64,000 nucleotides of DNA. It comes from Candidatus Woesearchaeota archaeon (lineage in GTDB: Archaea; Nanobdellota; Nanobdellia; Woesearchaeales; JAHWHD01). Shown in pieces: positions 49,814 through 58,363 of this stretch (its first letter is position 1; every line of letters begins with the position of its first letter). Made by a program: the position numbers and the translations under genes. A model generated the notes under the pieces. The model had not been told where the DNA came from. It did not search any database and saw only the letters and a program-made list of their open reading frames with translations. Location: positions 1 through 64,000 of the forward strand of contig JAHWHG010000002.1 of NCBI GenBank assembly GCA_019323515.1, given 5' to 3'.

Positions 49814-51811
49814 TTACGAGAATAAGTTGTCAAAGAACCTTGAGATGTTCCTGAAGAAGTTCTTGAATTTCTGACTGAATGTGAGTTCCTCTAATGTCAC
49901 TGTGATGTTAGTGTCTTTTGTGTAGTCGTTGCCTGCCTGGTTATGATATGTTATCACAAGCTTGATGTTGTTTTCGCCCTGGTCAAGGTCTGAGCCCTGC
50001 ATCATAAAGTTAAAACGTTTACTCTCTTCAAGGCTTTCGATTGTCCATTCCTTTTTTGTGTTTTCAAGCTGGATTGTCAATGTTATATCTTCAGGGGTTG
50101 AATAACTTTCTTTCTCGATAAGGGTTTCAATGCTGAACTCGTCCTCGTACTTTACATTATCTGGGTAATTCAGCTCTGAAATCTTTATTGAAGGGATGTC
50201 GTAGATTTCCACTTCAAGGGTGTCAGTTTTTGAAACTGTGTCAGAGTCGATTGAAGCTATGACCTGCTTTATCCCAGGACTGTCGAAAGTAAGCTGGAAT
50301 ACTGAAGAAACGCTTTCTCCTATGCTAAGGTCGATCTTCTTGCAGTCAGTCTCAACGCAGACATCTACTGATGAAAGTTTTGTGTTGCCAGTGTTTTTTG
50401 ATGTGCACTCAACAACTGCTTTATCCTGGAGCAGGACTGTCTCAGAGAGCATGTTGCAGTCAAACTCAAGGCCTGGTGTGAGTGATTTCTCGTCCTTTGT
50501 AAGCTGTTCCTGGATCTTTTTCACAAGCAGCTGCGAGTAGGTTGCAGCGTCATCTGTTGACTTGACAGTTACCTCAGAGGTTGCATTGCCAACTGAATGT
50601 ACAAGGAACGGCAGGGTATAGATATATCCCTCATCAAGGTTTTCATCTACCTGGATTACCCATGAATATGTTCTTGATTCTTTTGGTCTTAGAAGTATTA
50701 CCTGCGATTCTGGTCCGAGTATCTCAACATCTTTCGATGTTACAAGTGTGAGTTCGTCAGCTATGTAATAGTCCTGCAGGTTGGACACACTAACTTCAAT
50801 CAGGTCGTATGAGCCAAAACCTACCTTTTCATAGAGCGGGCTTGCCTGAAGTGTTATCTTTGCAGGTTCTTTCCCTGTTGCTTCTATTAGTCTTGAGTTG
50901 ACTTCAAGCTTGTTTGTGTCAATGTCAATGTTGTAACCTTTCCATTCATAGTGAGTTGCTGAATCTTCTGAGTCATGAAGTTCTGAAAGGATGATGTGTG
51001 TTGGGTCGATGTAACCGAATTCTCCGTATGTGGCGTCAAACGGTATCCAGCCATAGTTAGGGAAATACACTTCAGCCCAGCCATGCGCTCCCCATTCTTC
51101 TGGGAAAAGCGGTGAGTTTGTATAAGCAATGCCTGAGATAAAGCGTACAGGTATGCCGAGTGCGCGGTTTATGCTGATGAACAGGTTTGTGATTTCGTCA
51201 CAGACGCCTTGCCTTGTTGTAATGACCCAGCTACTTTTCTGTGAGACGTCTGCTGTCAAGGTTGAGAGGTCGTAGTTGATGTTGTTCTTAACCCACTCGG
51301 CAATCTTTACCTCTACTACAAAGAGGTCGTCTTCACCCTGGGCAAGACTGTTGCCAAGGTCTCTTATCTCTGGGTTGATGTCAATGTGTTCAGTTGGAAG
51401 TGTGTAGCTTTGGATGTCAGCAGGAAGGTTTGTGACAGGAAAGCGTACCTTGTCTGTGATCTTATGTATTGTGTTCCTTGAAGCTATCTCAGAGTTTATG
51501 CTGAACTGAAGATTGTTCTGTGATGGGTTTTCCCAGGTAAATATAAGATGGTTGTCAGATTCTTCTGGTTCAGGGGTTGTGATGAATCTAATCAGGTCCT
51601 GGTTCTCGCGGTCCTTTGGATAGAATGAGATGTTTGCAAGAACATAGTCCAGCTGTGAGTCATGGGAGCGCTGGATTGTGAGGCTTGATGAGATGTCAAT
51701 GCCTACTTTTATGTCTTTAGCTGTGTAGTACCATGTCTCTGCAAGTACTGGTGTTGTTAAGATACTTGATAATAATAGAATAATAATATAGCTGGGAGAT
51801 TTTGATTTCAT
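49814..51811 (-). CDS. Exported transglutaminase-like surface protein
   Basis: A 665-residue protein with an N-terminal signal/anchor (YIIILLLSSILTTPVLAET), a beta-rich N domain and then a transglutaminase-like core with full triad: TRQGVCDEITNLFISINRAL (Cys), GAHGWAEVYFPNYGWIPFDA (His and Asp). C-terminal Ig/CARDB-like domains follow (VSVSNLQDYYIADELTLVTS, LTIQLENTKKEWTIESLEES), and the end is basic and amphipathic (FKNFFRNISRFFDNLFS), perhaps membrane-associating. Archaeal members may be proteases or cross-linking enzymes. The start is set by a TATA-like box about 30 nt upstream. Confidence 0.82.
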   Translation of the reverse strand: MKSKSPSYIIILLLSSILTTPVLAETWYYTAKDIKVGIDISSSLTIQRSHDSQLDYVLANISFYPKDRENQDLIRFITTPEPEESDNHLIFTWENPSQNNLQFSINSEIASRNTIHKITDKVRFPVTNLPADIQSYTLPTEHIDINPEIRDLGNSLAQGEDDLFVVEVKIAEWVKNNINYDLSTLTADVSQKSSWVITTRQGVCDEITNLFISINRALGIPVRFISGIAYTNSPLFPEEWGAHGWAEVYFPNYGWIPFDATYGEFGYIDPTHIILSELHDSEDSATHYEWKGYNIDIDTNKLEVNSRLIEATGKEPAKITLQASPLYEKVGFGSYDLIEVSVSNLQDYYIADELTLVTSKDVEILGPESQVILLRPKESRTYSWVIQVDENLDEGYIYTLPFLVHSVGNATSEVTVKSTDDAATYSQLLVKKIQEQLTKDEKSLTPGLEFDCNMLSETVLLQDKAVVECTSKNTGNTKLSSVDVCVETDCKKIDLSIGESVSSVFQLTFDSPGIKQVIASIDSDTVSKTDTLEVEIYDIPSIKISELNYPDNVKYEDEFSIETLIEKESYSTPEDITLTIQLENTKKEWTIESLEESKRFNFMMQGSDLDQGENNIKLVITYHNQAGNDYTKDTNITVTLEELTFSQKFKNFFRNISRFFDNLFS

Positions 51812-51926
51812 GTTAATCCTTTATACTTGTGCAATGTATATAAATGTTTTTAAAAGAATGAGATAAGATTTTCCGATAGATTTATTAATAATAGAATAGC
51901 TATTTCGTTTAAAAGAGGTCTGGCTG

Positions 51927-52610
51927 ATGGATATTGGGTTATTTGCTATAATTGTTGCGATTGTTCTTTTAGTTATTGCGATAGTGCTAAAGCTTATGAA
52001 GAAGGCAGTGAAGCTTGCTTTGTTTGTAGGGATGTTTGTCACAGCACTGCTCCTGATGGGAGGGTATCAGCTTTACACAGATTCAATGAATTTTAAAGAT
52101 GCAGTTGGCGGTTCTGAGAACACTTTCTTGTTTGTGGATGATGTTGTTGTTGCAGGTTTTAATTCTAAATTCGAGAGCGGTGAGGATATCGAGGTTATTA
52201 GTGCTGCTCAGATATCTGAGTTTAACCAGTATTATCAGGATGAGGAGTATGAAGAGATGGTTGATGATGCGTATAAGATTTTTTTTGTGCATAAGAACAC
52301 CTTCCAAGGTCTTGACGAGGTTGAGTTCGGTGGGCAGATGTATGACAGGGATTATCTTATGCGGGTGCTTGATTCAGATGAGCCAAGTTCATTTTTTCCA
52401 GGGCTTGATGTTCCTGATGCAAATGAATTAAAAGCAGTTGTGTTTGCGTCAATGCTTAGCAGGATGATGGAGGATGAAGGTTCTTTCTTTATATTTTCAC
52501 AGATAAAGGAAGGAAACATAGAGGTGTACCCTGAGACTCCGGTTTTTAAGTTTGTCAAGTATGTTCCAGAGAAGTTTTTGAAAAAATTTATTGAGGTTGA
52601 AGAAGAATGA
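51927..52610 (+). CDS. Membrane-anchored hypothetical protein
   Basis: A 227-residue protein with two N-terminal hydrophobic helices (LFAIIVAIVLLVIAIVLKLM and LALFVGMFVTALLLMGGYQL). The rest is acidic (NQYYQDEEYEEMVDDAYKIF) and has no recognised family. It overlaps the next gene by 4 nt, and that gene overlaps lspA, forming a three-gene unit. This context suggests envelope function. Confidence 0.5.
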   Translation: MDIGLFAIIVAIVLLVIAIVLKLMKKAVKLALFVGMFVTALLLMGGYQLYTDSMNFKDAVGGSENTFLFVDDVVVAGFNSKFESGEDIEVISAAQISEFNQYYQDEEYEEMVDDAYKIFFVHKNTFQGLDEVEFGGQMYDRDYLMRVLDSDEPSSFFPGLDVPDANELKAVVFASMLSRMMEDEGSFFIFSQIKEGNIEVYPETPVFKFVKYVPEKFLKKFIEVEEE

Positions 52611-52957
52611 GCTTTTTAGATAAGTTGAAGTTTTGGAAAAAGGAGCCAGAGCTTGAGTTCGAAAAGGATTTTCCTGACCTGGAGGTTCCTAAAGAGGACC
52701 AGCCTATTGAGAGGACATTTCCGAGTGCGATGCCTGAGGACAGGATGAGGACTCAAGGATTTTCGTTACAGCAGCCCGGGATGCAGCCTGGTATGGGAGA
52801 GCGTGATCTTAGCGGGGAGAGGATGATAAGCAAGGATTTTGAGATCATATCTGCGAAGCTTGACGCTATAAAGGCACAGCTTGATGCGATGAATGTCAGA
52901 CTGCACAGCCTTGAAAGGATTGCTGCTGGTGAGAAGCGTGGCCCAGGATTCTACTGA
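52607..52957 (+). CDS. Hypothetical protein with C-terminal coiled coil
   Basis: A 116-residue protein. The N terminus is charged (FLDKLKFWKKEPELEFEKDF), the middle is Met/Pro/Gln-rich and disordered-looking, and residues 70-105 form a heptad coiled coil (FEIISAKLDAIKAQLDAMNV RLHSLE). No catalytic motif. It overlaps both neighbours and is probably a soluble or membrane-associated adaptor; function unknown. Confidence 0.5.
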   Translation: MSFLDKLKFWKKEPELEFEKDFPDLEVPKEDQPIERTFPSAMPEDRMRTQGFSLQQPGMQPGMGERDLSGERMISKDFEIISAKLDAIKAQLDAMNVRLHSLERIAAGEKRGPGFY

Positions 52958-53342
52958 TTTCTTTATCATCGCGCTGTTTGTGGTTGCGATTGACCAGGTA
53001 TCAAAGTACTTTGTAAGGAATCTGAGGTATGATTTTGTAAAGAACACTGGAGCTATATTTGGGGTGCTGAAAGGTGCAACCGGATTCCTGATAGTTGTTT
53101 CACTTGTTGTTATCTTCCTTTTGTTCTGGTACAGGAAGGATATACTGAAGCAGAAGAAGATTCATCAGGTGTGTTATGCTTTAGTGCTTGGCGGTGTTAT
53201 TGGAAATCTTATTGACAGGGTTGTATACGGTTATGTGATCGATTTCATTGATTTTAAGGTATGGCCAGTATTTAATTTAGCTGATGTTGCATTGAGTGTT
53301 GGTGTGTTGTTGTTGGTGTATTTGATAATTAGAGAGAAGTGA
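52938..53342 (+). CDS. lspA: Lipoprotein signal peptidase (LspA)
   Basis: A 134-residue membrane protein with about four helices. It contains AIDQVSKYFV, FVKNTGAIFGVLKG, GGVIGNLIDRVVYGYVIDFI and FNLADVALSVG. The two catalytic Asp (in VIDF and NLAD) and the conserved Asn residues of signal peptidase II are present. LspA cleaves prolipoproteins before the lipidated Cys. It is standard in bacteria and rare in archaea. A GTG start at 52938 preceded by GGTGA is chosen; a longer frame from 52893 lies inside the upstream gene, which it still overlaps by 20 nt. Confidence 0.92.
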   Translation: MAQDSTDFFIIALFVVAIDQVSKYFVRNLRYDFVKNTGAIFGVLKGATGFLIVVSLVVIFLLFWYRKDILKQKKIHQVCYALVLGGVIGNLIDRVVYGYVIDFIDFKVWPVFNLADVALSVGVLLLVYLIIREK

Positions 53343-53414
53343 TAGGATTCTTTGATTGAAATAGAATAAAAGACCTTGAACCATAAATAATAAAGATAAA
53401 TAATAAAAAAAATT

Positions 53415-54029
53415 TCAAACACAATCATGTGGCTTGTAACCTTGCTTCTTTGCCTCAACCTTGTCATTCAACCAGACGCGGTTAGCTTTCTTGATCCTCT
53501 TTGCCCAGTCGCACTTAGGTGAATGATAGGAAGAGCCTGTCTTTGAAGCTATGTACTTGCCAGGTTTGTGCTCGCTCTTGTAGACGATTGAGTGCTCAGG
53601 CGTGATCTCTTCAACCTTCATATCGTCTTCAGGTTCTTCGTCCTTTGCATAGTTCTCAACATGTTCAAGCTCTGGCTCAAATTCCTCGTCTTCTTCACCA
53701 GATGATGCAAGCTTGAGTATGTTTAGGCTGAAACCAAAGAGCTCAATCAATACCAGCGGAAAGAACACAAGCAACCTAAGGCTGTTGTTAAAGTAAAGGA
53801 AGATTGTGTCTCCTAACAGTATAAGGAATATGACAAACAATACATTCCAGCCGCCAACATGGTTCATTGCAACAAGCAGTGAGAAGAACGCAAACAGCAG
53901 AAGCACGAACAGTAAAGCGAGTTGCTTGACCTGTGCAAAGCCTGTCATCTTAAGCGCTGCATCGATTAGCAGAACAAAGACCAGGACAAGGACAACATCA
54001 ATAAATAGTAGTATGCCATTCTGTTTCAT
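53415..54029 (-). CDS. Membrane protein with C-terminal Ada-like metal-binding motif
   Basis: A 204-residue protein. Four hydrophobic helices fill residues 1-110, then comes an acidic linker (EEDEEFEPELEHVENYAKDE). The C terminus YIASKTGSSYHSPKCDWAKR ends in PHDCV, which matches the Ada metal-binding style module (YHxPxCxxAxxI...C) attached to various envelope proteins. The two Cys and the His probably bind a metal. The role is unknown. Confidence 0.65.
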   Translation of the reverse strand: MKQNGILLFIDVVLVLVFVLLIDAALKMTGFAQVKQLALLFVLLLFAFFSLLVAMNHVGGWNVLFVIFLILLGDTIFLYFNNSLRLLVFFPLVLIELFGFSLNILKLASSGEEDEEFEPELEHVENYAKDEEPEDDMKVEEITPEHSIVYKSEHKPGKYIASKTGSSYHSPKCDWAKRIKKANRVWLNDKVEAKKQGYKPHDCV

Positions 54030-54104
54030 TATTACATCCCCCCAATTAAGTATAAATCCCTTAAACTCCTATTTAAGAATTTCTATCCTAAAGTAGTTAC
54101 AATT

Positions 54105-54449
54105 CTAGAACTCTTCAATATCTTCAAGTGCCTTGAGCATGCCCTGGCTCTTCAGGTATGCAACCTGTGCAGGCCTGTACTTATAGACAATGTCGCCTTT
54201 TTCGTCACCGCCAAGTTCCCATGGCTCTACAATAACTATGTTTGTCTCGCGTACCCAGAGCTTTCTCTTAAGCCTTCCAGGGATTCTGCAGACTCTTGTT
54301 TTTCCGTCAAGGCAGCGCACGTACATCCTTGAACCGCCCAAGCGTTTCTCCACAATACCAAGAACCTGATTATCTCGAGGAAGCCTTGTCCTTCTAACCT
54401 GCTCCTCAATTTCTTCCTGTCTTGCCTGTTCTTCTTTCTTTCTACTCAT
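54105..54449 (-). CDS. eif1a: Translation initiation factor aIF1A
   Basis: A 114-residue protein: a charged N-terminal tail, then an S1-like OB fold (QVLGIVEKRLGGSRMYVRCL, DGKTRVCRIPGRLKRKLWVR, DIVYKYRPAQVAYLKSQGML). It matches archaeal aIF1A in length and sequence. It binds the small subunit A site during initiation. The gene stands alone with its own promoter. Confidence 0.96.
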   Translation of the reverse strand: MSRKKEEQARQEEIEEQVRRTRLPRDNQVLGIVEKRLGGSRMYVRCLDGKTRVCRIPGRLKRKLWVRETNIVIVEPWELGGDEKGDIVYKYRPAQVAYLKSQGMLKALEDIEEF

Positions 54450-54522
54450 TGATGGTTAAAGAAGTGGGTGTGTTTATAAAGTTTTCCATAAGTTTTTATT
54501 CATTGTTATGTGCCAAGGTTTT

Positions 54523-55176
54523 ATGGAGGGTTATATAATCGCTGACTGTGATGGTACTATCCTAGATAGCATCATGCCTCCAAAGTATTTTGCTCTTGAG
54601 ACTGCGAGGGCATTTGGCTTTGATGTTGAATTTAAAGATATTGAGATTGTTGATTTTAAGACTTTCATAAAAGGGCTGGGTATTGAGTTTGATAGGTTTT
54701 TCTCTAAGTTTAAGGAGTTTGACACAAGGCATACTGAGAACGGCTTGAATGAGTTGTGTTCAAAAGGACTTATCAAGCCATGGAAGGATACTGGATACTT
54801 TTTTGATGAACTTGAGAGTCGTTATAAGATAGGGGTGTTAAGTGATAACCTGCATGCGTATAGGCAGTTAGAGTTGTTTGGTCTTGAGAAAAGGATACAT
54901 GGATACAAGGCCTGGGACAGTTCAATGCCAAGGGAGTGGATCAAGCCAGGTATAGAGCTTGGGTGTGAGCTTCTCTATGAATTAGGTTTTTGCGATAAGC
55001 CTGCAAAAGTGTTGGTATTAGGTGATGCGCCTAATGATGTTTATCTTGGGAATAATCTTAAAGATGTATTAGATGTTGAGGTGGTTTCGTGTTATATTGA
55101 CAGGTATAATCTTAAGATTGATGCTGATCATATCTTCAGAAGTCTGAGGGAGTTTGTTGAATTTCTTAAGGGATAG
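54523..55176 (+). CDS. HAD-superfamily hydrolase
   Basis: A 217-residue protein with the HAD motifs: YIIADCDGTILDSIMPPKYF (DxDxT, motif I), IGVLSDNLHAY (motif II Ser), PREWIKPGIELG (motif III Lys) and VLVLGDAPNDVYLG (motif IV). The helical cap sits between motifs I and II. Likely a small-molecule phosphatase; substrate unknown. An ATG at 54508 in frame would overlap the promoter (CATAAGTTTTTATTC), so 54523 is preferred. Confidence 0.85.
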   Translation: MEGYIIADCDGTILDSIMPPKYFALETARAFGFDVEFKDIEIVDFKTFIKGLGIEFDRFFSKFKEFDTRHTENGLNELCSKGLIKPWKDTGYFFDELESRYKIGVLSDNLHAYRQLELFGLEKRIHGYKAWDSSMPREWIKPGIELGCELLYELGFCDKPAKVLVLGDAPNDVYLGNNLKDVLDVEVVSCYIDRYNLKIDADHIFRSLREFVEFLKG

Positions 55177-55207
55177 ATTTATATATAATAAAGTCTGCAT
55201 GTTCTGT

Positions 55208-55711
55208 ATGAAAAAAGGGGTAAAGAAGTTAAAGCTAGCAAAGGATGCAGTGATCGCTCCAAACTGGAAGCGTATTCTTGCTTTTATAATTGATTACTTG
55301 ATAATTGATTTAGTAGTGCTTGCACCTTTCAAACTGCACATTGAGAGGCTTGTTCCGACAGGGAGTCCATGGACAGCTACTCCGAGTCCTGTTGTTGCTT
55401 CAGAGATGATATTCATTGCAGGGATTGTACTGGTGCTGATAATGGCTTATTTTACATTTTTGGAATTTTTCCTTAAACAGACTCCGGGAAAGATGCTGTT
55501 TAACCTGTATGTAGTTTCAGAGGTTAAGAAGGAGCTTGGATTTTGGAGGATTCTTTTGAGTAATTTTACGTTTTTTCCTCTGATTCCGATTGTTGCTGTG
55601 TTATGGATAGTTGATCCCCTGACAATGTTATTTTCAGCAAAGCATCAGAGGATGCTTGAGAAACTTACCAAGATAATGGTTGTAGAGATGAGAGGGTTTA
55701 AGGTCAAATGA
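55208..55711 (+). CDS. RDD family membrane protein
   Basis: A 167-residue protein with about three membrane helices. PNWKRILAFIIDYLIIDLVV has the R...D spacing of the RDD family, and FLKQTPGKMLFNLYVV is the second conserved block. RDD proteins are of largely unknown function; some act as ion antiporters. The TATA box ATTTATATATAATAAAG (55177-55193) supports a leaderless start at 55208. It overlaps sppA by 4 nt. Confidence 0.82.
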   Translation: MKKGVKKLKLAKDAVIAPNWKRILAFIIDYLIIDLVVLAPFKLHIERLVPTGSPWTATPSPVVASEMIFIAGIVLVLIMAYFTFLEFFLKQTPGKMLFNLYVVSEVKKELGFWRILLSNFTFFPLIPIVAVLWIVDPLTMLFSAKHQRMLEKLTKIMVVEMRGFKVK

Positions 55712-56634
55712 AGCTGTTGAAGAATAAATGGGTTGCTGCACTTGTTATTATCCTAATACTTTATGGGGTCAGTTACCTGCTTGCGGTTGCTGTTGGAGGT
55801 GACTCCAAAGTCTTCCTTGGAGGGAATGTTGCGCTTATTAGAGTAGCGGGAATGATAACTGTAGATGGCCAGTCTGGAACTTTTTCAGATTCTGGAACCT
55901 CGTCTAAAGAGGTTGTTGCGTATATTGAAGAAGCGAGTGAGAATCCTATGCTGAAGGCGATTGTGATTGACATAAACTCACCAGGCGGAACCCCTGTAGC
56001 TTCAAAGGAGATTGCTGATGCTTTGAAAGAGTCTACAAAGTTTACAGTATGCTATATAAGAGAGGTAGGTGCTTCAGGCGCTTACTGGGTTGCATCTGCA
56101 TGTGATAAGATTGTTGCTAATGATCTCTCAATCACCGGGTCGATCGGTGTGATAGGAAGTTATCTTGAGTTTTCAGGTTTTCTTGATAAGTATCAGGTGA
56201 AGTATGAGAGAGTGGTAAGCGGTGAGTATAAGGATATGGGAAGTCCGTACAAGGAGTTGACTGACAGCGAGAGGATATTGTTGCAGAGCACAGTTGATAA
56301 GATGCATGATTATTTTGTTAAAGAGGTTGCTGCTAACCGCGGCATGCAGGTTGAGGATGTCAAGAAGCTTGCAACTGGAGAGGTGTTCCTTGGCCTTGAT
56401 GCTAAGGAGAACGGGTTAGTGGACGAGCTAGGTGATATGAAGGTTGTGGAGAGATTGTTAAGGGAGAAACTTAATATCACTAGCATCGAGTATGTTGAGT
56501 TCTATAAAGAGAGGAGTTTCTGGGACCTTGTAAGTGTTTCAATGAGAGAGCCTAGTTATTATGTAGGCAAGGGGATTGGTGATGAGTTTTTCTCTAAAAG
56601 CCAGGACAGTCCTTTATTGAGTATACGTACCTGA
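55708..56634 (+). CDS. sppA: Signal peptide peptidase SppA (S49)
   Basis: A 308-residue membrane-anchored serine protease. The N-terminal helix is VAALVIILILYGVSYLLAVA. The core contains ALIRVAGMITVDGQ, AIVIDINSPGGTPVASKEIA, EVGASGAYWVASACDKIVAN (nucleophile Ser), SLTGSIGVIGS-like SITGSIGVIGS and RVVSGEYKDMGSPYK (catalytic Lys). It degrades leftover signal peptides in the membrane. Overlap with the RDD gene shows cotranscription. Confidence 0.94.
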   Translation: MKLLKNKWVAALVIILILYGVSYLLAVAVGGDSKVFLGGNVALIRVAGMITVDGQSGTFSDSGTSSKEVVAYIEEASENPMLKAIVIDINSPGGTPVASKEIADALKESTKFTVCYIREVGASGAYWVASACDKIVANDLSITGSIGVIGSYLEFSGFLDKYQVKYERVVSGEYKDMGSPYKELTDSERILLQSTVDKMHDYFVKEVAANRGMQVEDVKKLATGEVFLGLDAKENGLVDELGDMKVVERLLREKLNITSIEYVEFYKERSFWDLVSVSMREPSYYVGKGIGDEFFSKSQDSPLLSIRT

Positions 56635-56709
56635 ACATCTGGTTGTTTTCTTGTAGTAATCTTACAGAAAGAGTAAAAAAAATAAAAAAAAAGAAATCAA
56701 GAAGTGAGC

Positions 56710-56886
56710 TTATCTCTTCTTCTTTTTAGCTTTTTTCTTTGCCTTTTTCTTTGTAGCTTTCTTTTTAGCTTTCTTCTTTTTTCCACCTCGAGCCATTTTA
56801 GCTCTTGAGATGTCGCCTTTCTTGTCTACAAAGTAAAGGTAACCAGCTTCTTTCTTAACTCCAACTTTAGCAACTTTTTCAGCCAT
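56710..56886 (-). CDS. Small Lys-rich-tailed basic protein
   Basis: A 58-residue protein: MAEKVAKVGVKKEAGYLYFV then DKKGDISRAKMARGG, followed by a tail of about 20 residues that is nearly all Lys and Ala. The GYLYFVDKKGDISRAKM module is one I associate with small conserved proteins of DPANN archaea; the tail resembles histone H1. A strong Shine-Dalgarno (GGGGAGG) lies 9 nt before the ATG. Probably a nucleic-acid binding, chromatin-like protein; the role is inferred from composition. Confidence 0.7.
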   Translation of the reverse strand: MAEKVAKVGVKKEAGYLYFVDKKGDISRAKMARGGKKKKAKKKATKKKAKKKAKKKKR

Positions 56887-57048
56887 TTTGGTTAACCTCC
56901 CCTAATTTTTACAGAATTACTCTGTTTATCGTCTATAATACACGAGCAGGTATATAAATGTTTCGCTTTTTTCCCGTCGGTGCGTCGTCGGGAAATCCTT
57001 AACTTTCAAGCAGTGATAAATTAAGGTGTTGTGTCGGTGAAGGTTGTT
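56887..57048. other. Intergenic region before repeat copy 1
   Basis: 162 nt with the promoter of the Lys-rich gene on the minus strand (TATA-like CATTTATATACC near 56955). It also carries a GTCGG-rich patch (CCCGTCGGTGCGTCGTCGGG at 56974-56993, itself a near-palindrome) and CCTTAA...TTAAGG pairing. No ORF is credible. Confidence 0.4.
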
Positions 57049-57184
57049 GAGCTCTGTCTTAAGACTCGTTCGGCTGCTCAATCTTTTTGCAATGATGTTG
57101 TTGAGCACCTAGGGACACGTCGAACGAGGTTCGAGTACAGCCCGTATTGCCTCTCTGGCCCTTTGGCGTCTTAAGACAGAGCTC
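57049..57184 (+). repeat. Structured inverted-repeat element, copy 1
   Basis: A 136-nt element bounded by a perfect 17-bp inverted repeat (GAGCTCTGTCTTAAGAC / GTCTTAAGACAGAGCTC). Inside, CTCGTTCG pairs with CGAACGAG, TGCTCAA with TTGAGCA, AGTAC with GTATT around AGCCC, and GCC with GGC around CTTT. Copy 2 (60390-60521) is nearly identical across the core, but differs in loops and in the outer stem, where changes on one side are matched on the other. The orientation given is arbitrary. Not a tRNA; could be a mobile element or a structured RNA. Confidence 0.85.
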
Positions 57185-57210
57185 TTAAGACTCGTTCGGC
57201 TGCTCAATCT
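57184..57210 (+). repeat. Partial copy of the structured element
   Basis: 27 nt identical to 57058-57084 of copy 1 (left stem and TGCTCAATCT), starting directly at the right end of copy 1 and lacking the rest of the element. It may be a remnant of an older insertion or a tandem-duplication product. The promoter of the DUF1385 gene (AAATGTTTTTATAG) follows immediately. Confidence 0.75.
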
Positions 57211-57255
57211 GCTGCTCTTAGAAATGTTTTTATAGAATCAGGGTTTCTAGGGTTT

Positions 57256-58113
57256 ATGCAAGGAAAGATTGAGGTAGGAGGACAGGCTGTTATTGAGGGA
57301 GTGATGATGAGGAGTCCGAATTATGTAGCGGTCTCTGCCCGGACTGATCGGGGTATAGTAACAAAGAGAGAGCGGCTGAGAAAGAAGAAAGCTTTCTTCA
57401 AATGGCCTTTTGTCAGGGGTGTTGTTGGGTTGTTTGAGATGCTTGTCATAGGGATGAAAGCATTGACATGGTCAGCAAACCAGGCTGGTGATGAGGATGA
57501 GCAGATGTCGACAATGGATATTGTGCTTGTGTTTGTGTTTTCATTTCTCTTTGTTGTGGTCGGGTTTATTGTGGCTCCGTTCTATGTGACTAAGTTAATA
57601 GTAGGAAGTTCAGGTGTTTTGTTCAATCTTGTAGATGGTCTTATCAGGGTTGGGGTGTTTGTTGTGTATCTTCTTGTGATATCAATGATGAAGGATGTGA
57701 AGACTGTGTTCCAGTATCACGGGGCTGAGCATAAAGCTGTCAATTGCTATGAGGCAGGTCTGAAGCTGAATGTGAAGAACTGCCAGAAGTATAAAACACT
57801 GCACCCGAGGTGCGGTACATCGTTTATTGTGATTGTCCTGGTGGTGAGCATACTTGTTTTTTCCTTGATAACCGGGTCTGTGGTTGTCAGGTTAATGTCA
57901 AGGATTTTGTTGTTGCCAGTTATTGCTGGTTTAAGTTTTGAGTTCCTTAAGTTTGCTGGAAAGCATCATAAGAATATAATTGTAAGGTTGCTGAACTATC
58001 CTGGGATGCTTATACAGAAAGTGACCACTAAAGAGCCTGATGATAAGCAGGTTGAGGTTGCGATAAAGTCGCTTAAAGAAGTGTTAAGGCTTGAAAAAGG
58101 AAAAAGTATATAA
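57256..58113 (+). CDS. DUF1385 membrane protein
   Basis: A 285-residue protein. The N terminus KIEVGGQAVIEGVMMRSPNY is the DUF1385 signature, and the middle has VFQYHGAEHKAVNCYEAG and KTLHPRCGTSFI, with conserved His and Cys that suggest metal binding. About five helices are present (for example VVGFIVAPFYVTKLIVG). The family's function is unknown. A TATA-like AATGTTTTTATAGAATC about 25-30 nt upstream supports the start. Confidence 0.88.
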   Translation: MQGKIEVGGQAVIEGVMMRSPNYVAVSARTDRGIVTKRERLRKKKAFFKWPFVRGVVGLFEMLVIGMKALTWSANQAGDEDEQMSTMDIVLVFVFSFLFVVVGFIVAPFYVTKLIVGSSGVLFNLVDGLIRVGVFVVYLLVISMMKDVKTVFQYHGAEHKAVNCYEAGLKLNVKNCQKYKTLHPRCGTSFIVIVLVVSILVFSLITGSVVVRLMSRILLLPVIAGLSFEFLKFAGKHHKNIIVRLLNYPGMLIQKVTTKEPDDKQVEVAIKSLKEVLRLEKGKSI

Positions 58114-58153
58114 ATTTAGGATTATTGAATTGGTGTAAAAGAGGTGAAATCAT

Positions 58154-58345
58154 ATGATGAAAGATCTTGCAAAGAATAATATTGGAAAACTTACAGGAGG
58201 GCTGTTAATTCTTTATGTTGGAATTGTTTATCTGCTGTGGAACATTGGGACAATTCCGTATCATCTGAATGTCTTATGGCCAGGGTTAGTGATAATCCTA
58301 GGACTTGGAATACTTCTGAAGTACTTCCTTGGGCCAAAGAAATAA
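58154..58345 (+). CDS. Small two-helix membrane protein (DUF5668-like)
   Basis: A 63-residue protein with two hydrophobic helices separated by a short turn: GKLTGGLLILYVGIVYLLWN and LNVLWPGLVIILGLGILLKY. The WPGLxIILGxG pattern is that of the LiaF/LiaI N-terminal (DUF5668) module. A similar WPG motif recurs in the protein at 61760-62218. A Shine-Dalgarno (GAGGTGAAA) lies 7-8 nt before the ATG. Confidence 0.65.
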   Translation: MMKDLAKNNIGKLTGGLLILYVGIVYLLWNIGTIPYHLNVLWPGLVIILGLGILLKYFLGPKK

Positions 58346-58363
58346 ACATTGATATTATTTTTT

